From: Calycina herbarum
Taxonomy: Eukaryota; Ascomycota; Leotiomycetes; Helotiales; Pezizellaceae
NCBI GenBank assembly: GCA_001414485.1
Contig: LLEY01000033.1
Location: 248,001 to 312,000 of the forward strand
Reading direction: 5' to 3'
DNA: 64,000 nt
Within the stretch, counting starts at the first letter, position 1. Each line of letters begins with the position of its first letter. Shown one piece after another: positions 58,184-64,000 of the stretch. The notes under the pieces are model-generated. The model did no database searches, was not told the DNA's origin, and saw only the letters and a list, made by a program, of their open reading frames with translations. Made by a program: the position numbers and the translations under genes.

Positions 58184-60947
58184 TCAACTTATCAAAAGCT
58201 CAACACTCATATCCTTGGACTTCACTCTTTCACCAATCACCTCCCAAGCCTTTTCCATATCAGTTTTTACCATATTCTCTTCCAATGCCCACTCCCAAGC
58301 TTTAGAAGATAATGGTACATCGCACATCTTTACTGTCGAGATTTCTACTTGCGCATCGGAGGAAATATAAATCCCTGTCATAGGTTAGCATTTCATTAAC
58401 CATAAGTGATATAAATTCCTACCCAGCAAACCCATAGCCTTTAGAGAAACATGGATAGTAACTCCGTCTGGGCTCTCTTGTATTGATGAATTAAGAACTG
58501 CTGCCGCGCCCGTCATCTTGTCTAAGAGACCGAGAATTGCAATCTTCCGTGTAATGCGATTCGTTGAGGTATCGAGTGGGTATGCTGTCAAAATCTCGTA
58601 TCCCTTGTCTCCCAAACTCAACAGCAAGGGTGTGGGGATATTTGCGTGAGATATGGGTGAACTAATTACTCCAGAAGTATGGGCTCGAATAATATACTCC
58701 CTGGCTGGTTGAAGGTCGGAAAAGTGGCCCAAGGTGACGATTTCCATACGTGTATCTTCACCAACATTGAAAATACCCAACATGGGCGTGTTTGTATTGA
58801 TAGTCGAAGTTGATATCCTGAGAAACCGGGGCTCATTCTTACTAGCATAGACATAAGTAGTCCTCGCAACCTTTGGCCTGATAATGATCGTCTCGGTCAT
58901 TGTTCTTGCGGTCATCTGCTTGATCAATTCGATGTCGTGCTCACCAGGCTTGTCAGTGAAACAAATCGGCCCTCCACTGATACATCGTCCAGCAGCATGA
59001 AAGACCGAGTATTCATGACTCGTTTGGAACATATCCCAGTCTGGGAGAATATTCAAGTGTTGGGTGAGAACATTTGTATGTGCATTGCAGAAGATATGCC
59101 ACGGGTGGCTGGTGGGCTCGTCTGGAAAGAAGTCGTCTGAATTTCGAACCATAAGTTTGGGAAGCGAAGGAAGTAGTTGGGAGTGGAAAAGTGCTTGGGG
59201 GAATTGTGACATGCAAGATATCGCTTTGGCTGAGAAGTGACGAAGAGAGGCTATCATCCAAGCATCTTGATACTCTGTTGTGAAACGAGCACGATCCTCC
59301 GGGTCCTCGAGTTGATCAAGAAGGAACTGGGTGTCTGTTTTGACTGAATCAATGCCACTATCTATAAGAAATCTTGTTTCTGTTAGTCTTTCTGCACTGA
59401 TGAACGGATCGCACTTACTTATAGAAATCATCGTAAAGTCGATGCGCATCACAGGCATCGACAGCCACCAACGAACCCCCACCAAAGAATCCATTATCCT
59501 GTTTCTTCAGAGTCTTCGTTTTGTAAAGGCTAGATATGGCACCGTCGGGTGATATTCCATTCCAGTATCCCATAATTCCATGCCAAACAGCAATGTGCTT
59601 AATTGATGGATATCGCTTTCGAATCGTGCCGATAGTGTGTTTGAGACCATGCGGAAACGTTTTCCTGTCCGCCTCGAACTCTTTCCAACGGTGATGGAAA
59701 TTATCGGAGCCGAAGTCGTCGATCGACTGCCAGTTGTCGTCAATGATCAATGTCGAGAAACTGATCCCGGCTTTAGACATGGTCTCAAGAGCGCCGTAGA
59801 GCTTTTCATCGGTGAGATTTTGGCCCAGCCCATTCCAAGTGCAGTATGAGAACCCATCATACCAATTGTCAAGGCTGGCTGGTTCAGTAATTTTGATCAT
59901 TGATTGGATTTCAGTTCTCGTATCACCCATTGCTTTTCTCTCAAGCATCAGTTTTGCGTGTTGCATTACTGCTCTATTTGCACCTTCGAAGGTCTTCCCA
60001 ACAGCGGCAAAAATATGAGATGTACCAGGAACCTGACGCTCATTTCTTGACAGTGCAATAATATTTCCATTGCCATCATGGGTCAATATAGTAAGAACAT
60101 CCTCAAGGCTGAGTGCAAGAAGTACTAGATGTAGGCCATCTGAACGGAGTATGGAGACCAAAATGGCATCCTCATCAGGAGAGAATTTGATACTTCCCTG
60201 CCTTGGACAAAGCCACGGCCGAGACTCTCGCGCTAAACAAAACCATCGGAGCACGTGTAATGGTCGACCAAGGCTGATTCGGAGGAAGCTGGAAGTATCC
60301 CCCGCAGCTGGAATTGTGCTTGAAATTGACCACCCACGAGTGTCTTCCACTTCGCCCCCTAATGAGGAACCTGCAACAAAGTTCTCAAAATGGAGTTCAT
60401 CATCTGAGTTCTCGAATAAATGCAGCAACGACTCGGGAATAATACCCTCTTGGCGAAAAAGGACCTGAGCGTCTCCGATTTTTGCTTGGTCGTTGACCCA
60501 TTTCCATTCTCCGCCTGAACTTCGATATTTAATGGTGAATGATATAAGGCCGTTGTTTTTTGGGAATCGACGCAAAGAGCCAGTGTAAGTTGTGGCGATA
60601 GAAGACTGAAGGTCACGATATAACTAGGAACTATCAATAACTTCTCGACTACAGTAGCTGTAGGGCAGTTGAGAGTACATGTTGCGCTCCTTTTCCGTCC
60701 GTTTCCAGGTCGAGCTGAACCCATTCCCGAGACACGGAATTATTGTGCCAAACGGCAACATCCCATTGCCTGCCGCCTCCTTCGGGAATCAACAATACCG
60801 TGATGGTGGCCTGATCTAGTGTGAGTAGCCATCAATAACTACCTAACAGGTTGAGTCTACACTTGGGATGCAAATATCACCTACCGTGTCCTCAGTCACA
60901 ACAGTAGTCTGGCCAAGAAGTGGCTCACATATTATCTTTGCAAACAT
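58184..60947 (-). CDS. raffinose synthase/Sip1-like GH36 protein
   Basis: Family GH36 (seed-imbibition/raffinose-synthase branch), acting on alpha-galactosides; fungal members are probably alpha-galactosidases, and the exact substrate is unknown. Five exons in phase: 60885-60947, 60679-60810, 59419-60623, 58423-59357, 58184-58374; 841 residues. The barrel shows WYDGFSYCTWNGLGQNLTDE, STLIIDDNWQSID, HIAVWHGIMGYWNG and GIDSVKTDTQFLLDQ (by analogy the nucleophile is Asp475). SHPWHIFCNAHT and LPDWDMFQTSHEYSVFHAAG (acid/base Asp575) follow, then RCISGGPICFTDKPGEHD. The C-terminal beta domain ends VELLIS. No signal peptide, so intracellular. It is transcribed away from the ankyrin gene at 61097. Confidence 0.9.
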
Positions 60948-61096
60948 TGTTTTTGATGAAATATGTTGTTTGCATTTTGTGAACAGAGAGGAAGGATCGG
61001 GAGGTTGGGTTACTCCAAACACGTGACCGTAAACCAGCATCGGAGGATTGCCGGAGTACAGCAAAGAACTCCTTCGGCAATCATCTACTTCTTCGA
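60948..61096. promoter_or_regulatory. 149-bp shared promoter of divergent genes
   Basis: The ATG of the GH36 gene (60947, minus) and the first usable ATG of the ankyrin gene (61097, plus) are only 149 bp apart. If the ankyrin gene has further 5' exons they would overlap the GH36 gene. No TATA box stands out. Confidence 0.45.
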
Positions 61097-62958
61097 ATGC
61101 ATTTTCTTCTTCGACGAAAGTGCGCGTCGGGCTGTCCATGCCGCTGTCACTCTGATATACGCCTCAACACTCCCCGATTACTACAGGGAATCATAGGTCA
61201 ATTATTTGTTGGGTACACTGGTATCCCAGTGTTGAGCTGTTCATGCGATAAGCCGGGTTTCTGCCAGGGTATAGACCAGAGTCTTGTCCAGATCAATTAC
61301 TATTTTCCATCCTGGTTTCTCTCGAAAGTAGCTACATTCAGCATGAAACGGGCCGGTTTTCAACGACCGGAATACTCCCTCCGCCTATTGAACGTCCGCA
61401 GCCCCATTGAATCCATATTCATTGCCGCAGATTCCAATGATGATATCCTAGTTCGATCCTTGCTGGATAGTAATCGTGCCTCGATATTGGATGTTACCGG
61501 CGATGATAGGCACACTCCGCTGCACCTGGCGGTTAAGCAAAGCAATGTTGAGACTGTAAAGGTTCTGCTTGATAGAGGCGCGGATCCGTTTTTAGAAGAT
61601 GGAATACAAGAGTAAGTCAGAACACCGAAGGACGCTTTAAGGCAGACCTGATTACACACAGGGCCCCTTTTGACATGGCTTGGAGCACGATTCTATGTTT
61701 CCAAAACACACCGAATGCCACAGGATGGCGAGTTGAGGAGATACGTGCTCTTTTTCCAAGTTTACAATCGGTTGGAGACCGTAGAAGTTTTACCAGAGTT
61801 CACAAAATCGTCAATCAAATGCTCTGTTGTGATTTTCAAAAAGAGCTTTGCCGAAATCCTGCGCTCATCAACCAAGCCGACGCTGACGGCCGCACACCTC
61901 TTGCTTATGCCGCCACTCGAGGTGATCGTTCAACGGTATCTACGTTACTTCGACATGGAGCCGATCCGAATATAGTAGATCGGATAGGCCAGGGACCACT
62001 ACGCCAAAGCATGAAAGCATACGACAGTACGTGTACAACGATGTTGTTGAACGGTGGAGCAAATTTCGACCACCGAGATAATTGGGAACAAACGGCACTC
62101 ATAAGTTCTGCATATTATCCAGAGCCATTACCATTTATGTCTACCCTTCTTCTGGCTGGCGCGAATATTAACGCCACCGACTTCAGGAGCTTCAGTGTCT
62201 TGACGGAAGCCATGAAATTTAACTTGCCGAATGCCGTGCAACTACTCCTCGAAAACGGAGCCAATATCGAACAAGTTGACCATTACGGGCTGACCCCATT
62301 CATGCATGGTATTCGAAGCAATAGTCGTACCGCGCTCCGCATATTGCTTGATCTTGCAAAGCGTTTTTTGCATTCTTATGATCACAATCACAAAACAGTT
62401 TTGCACTGGGCAGCCGAATCTAGAGATATAGAGACTTTACAGATCCTCGCCCAGATACCCTTAAGGGGAATAGACATTCAAGATAAAACAATTTCAGGGC
62501 TTACGGTAATAGATATAGCGGAGAGGTTCAAGATTGAGAAAATAGCGAACGAGAAGGCATGGGCCGACAACGAATGGTTGACTGCTTCTCGCAACTTCCT
62601 GGAAACTATTACAATACCGACTCAGAATTCAAGTCCCGTGTCGACAAGTGGAATGAGTGATAGTTCAGACGATGTTTTTCATGACGCTCTCCAACATCTC
62701 ACTTTCGACAGACCTTGTTGTGAAAGGCGGGATGCTCCACAAAGTGTAATTAATGCCTATTGCCATCTAAAAGCTGATGATTATCGTGTAACAACCACCA
62801 TGGTAACCACACAAATATTTCCCAGACAACCTCACGTACAACCACGCACCGGCCCAAACACCGGCCCAAACGAACGGCCCCTACTTATGCATGCGACGAT
62901 TTTCAAACCAGGAATCCTTCGCAATCTCTCTCAGACCTCTCCTGGGTCTCTCAATTGA
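61097..62958 (+). CDS. ankyrin-repeat protein with Cys-rich N-terminal domain
   Basis: Two exons, 61097-61611 and 61662-62958, joined in phase (LEDGIQEAPFDMAW); about 603 residues. The N-terminal 100 residues carry the block often seen ahead of ankyrin repeats in fungal proteins: CASGCPCRCHSD, IIGQLFVGYTGIPVL, CDKPGFCQG and YYFPSWFLSK. Ankyrin repeats follow: RHTPLHLAVKQSNVETVKVL, GRTPLAYAATRGDRSTVSTL then LRHGADPNIVD, SVLTEAMKFNLPNAVQLLLE and KTVLHWAAESRDIETLQILA. The tail is Ser/Thr-rich and likely disordered. The true start may be further upstream, since the frame stays open before 61097. Function unknown, presumably protein binding. Confidence 0.82.
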
Positions 62959-63733
62959 TCATATTGTCCTGATACTCACTTCTCGGATCGTGGGCACGTA
63001 TTAAACTACTGGAATAAGTCTTCAGGTAAGACCTTTCTTCTTTGTACTTATTCAATGCCGAAATTGCGAGGGTTGATCTGCCACTCATTCGATCAAACGA
63101 CAGCTAGTTCAAAATTCAGAACGTTCACTCGCTCGCGAACCTTCGCCGATGGCCACAAAGATCCCGTCCGAAAGCTGAGATATTTTTCAAATACATGCCA
63201 AGCAGTAAGCTTGACATTAGAAACCGAAAGAGGAGAGCACACAGTATGCACGAATGATGTCAGCACTTTGTCTTGGGTAAATCCTCCACTTGCAAATATT
63301 TTGGTTCAATTGCTAATTTTCAGTGATGGTTGTTAACTTCCTAAAAAGTGGTATTGAAGGACTGGAGGCATCGTGTTATAGTTACCGATGCACATCTTTG
63401 GGTTTGAAAGGAAGAACTCTAATTTTCTATGTATTGTTGATTTGGCTTGGCTTTTAGGATGAGACAATTTACTGGGAAGGATGCCGTCTCGGTCTCAGGA
63501 AGTATAGCGGGACGGGAGAATATCGTGAGACGGGAAGTGGAAATCGGGTAAGTAGTATTTGATGAGGCCAGTAGAGTTGCGACGATGCTCATATGTTGTA
63601 TTAGAATACGCTTCAGGTGCTGCCCCTTAAGCCAACGGCCCCTTTCGCGGATTCGCACAAAAAGTTTTGCCATGTATAAAATGGAAGGGGTTTCCTCCCC
63701 AGTCTTATTCGCCTTGTTCTTCATTACTCCAGA
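62959..63733. other. intergenic, no gene seen
   Basis: Short frames only. Holds the TATA-like element of the next gene. Confidence 0.5.
63675..63681 (+). promoter_or_regulatory. TATA box of the secreted-protein gene
   Basis: TATAAAA 53 bp upstream of the ATG at 63734, followed by a CT-rich leader. The spacing fits a fungal core promoter. Confidence 0.45.
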
Positions 63734-64000
63734 ATGAGTGTTTTTACTCTCACTATCATCCTTGCTCTCATCCCCACAATCCAAGGAGCAATAAAGACAT
63801 CAATCTATATCGACGAAGTACCCGGTTACTCTGCCCTTGCACCATGTGCTCAGAACCGACTTTCAGCAATCGTACGGGCGCAGGTCTCAGGGTGCGGCGA
63901 CCAGCAGCAGCTCACAAGTTTTAGCTGCTTTTGCATGGACATGTCGACGTGTGTATTTATGATACATCCCTAGAGTTGGGATCGCGATCAAAGCTAATAA
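63734..64000 (+). CDS. secreted CFEM-like Cys-rich protein, 5' part only
   Basis: First exon 63734-63948, then a GTGTGT donor and an intron that runs off the window (a GCTAAT branch-like site is at about 63992). The N-terminus is a signal peptide (MSVFTLTIILALIPTIQGA). The rest is a Cys-rich module: YIDEVPGYSALAPCAQNRLS, VRAQVSGCGDQQQ and SFSCFCMDMS, matching the pattern of fungal extracellular CFEM-type proteins (often GPI-anchored or heme-binding). Only four of the usual eight Cys are visible because the gene is cut. Whether it ends in a GPI signal cannot be seen. Confidence 0.75.

Overview
The window is nuclear DNA of a filamentous ascomycete (Pezizomycotina). The gene families and style suggest Leotiomycetes/Helotiales, but that rank is inference. 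Genes are cut by short introns of about 41-230 nt with GT..AG ends and CTAAC-like branch sites. Protein families are typical of these fungi: a ROG1-type lipase, DUF1996, Git3 receptor, fungal SLATT, a DUF3468-type regulator-like protein, a CFEM-like secreted protein and long ankyrin proteins. A 16-kb transposon nest carries the signature of repeat-induced point mutation (RIP), a Pezizomycotina process. Exon boundaries below were worked out by hand from reading phase and splice consensus, and most genes close in phase.

Left gene-rich arm (1-38.7 kb): lipase (1.4-2.9 kb), large polytopic membrane protein (4.2-7.4), a frameshifted pseudogene (7.9-8.4), DUF1996 secreted protein with a 12-nt exon (8.5-9.9, minus), BTB/POZ protein (10.6-11.9), SLATT-type 2TM protein and a 5'-incomplete membrane protein in tandem (12.4-14.1, minus), Ser/Thr-rich single-span protein (15.5-16.6, minus), regulator-like protein without a zinc cluster (17.6-19.4, minus), beta-carbonic anhydrase (20.5-21.3), two-EF-hand protein (22.9-23.3), flavin monooxygenase (24.4-26.0), 1,312-aa ankyrin protein (26.5-30.6, minus), an unknown protein (31.1-32.4), Git3-type GPCR (33.8-35.1), isochorismatase-fold hydrolase (35.5-36.3) and a small unknown gene (37.3-37.7, minus).

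Transposon nest (38.78-54.75 kb): the outer layer is a Tc1/mariner-like DNA transposon with 83-bp perfect terminal inverted repeats and a TA duplication. It is split by a rearranged Ty3/Gypsy retrotransposon region (LTRs at both ends, an inverted duplicate of the integrase region). The Gypsy chromodomain is in turn interrupted by a Tad-like LINE flanked by a 13-bp target-site duplication. The interior has almost no CA/TG dinucleotides, and stops sit where Gln/Trp codons are expected. The outer TIRs and the first few hundred bases inside them are not RIP-like.

Right arm (54.75-64 kb): a decayed open frame, a cluster of short repeats, a five-exon gene of unknown function (56.7-57.5, minus), a GH36 raffinose-synthase/Sip1-like protein (58.2-60.9, minus) facing an ankyrin gene (61.1-63.0) across a 149-bp shared promoter, and the start of a secreted CFEM-like protein gene cut by the window end. 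No operons, CRISPR arrays or rRNA genes were seen, and I did not recognise a tRNA. The genes look like ordinary scattered fungal housekeeping, surface and signalling genes, not one biosynthetic cluster.
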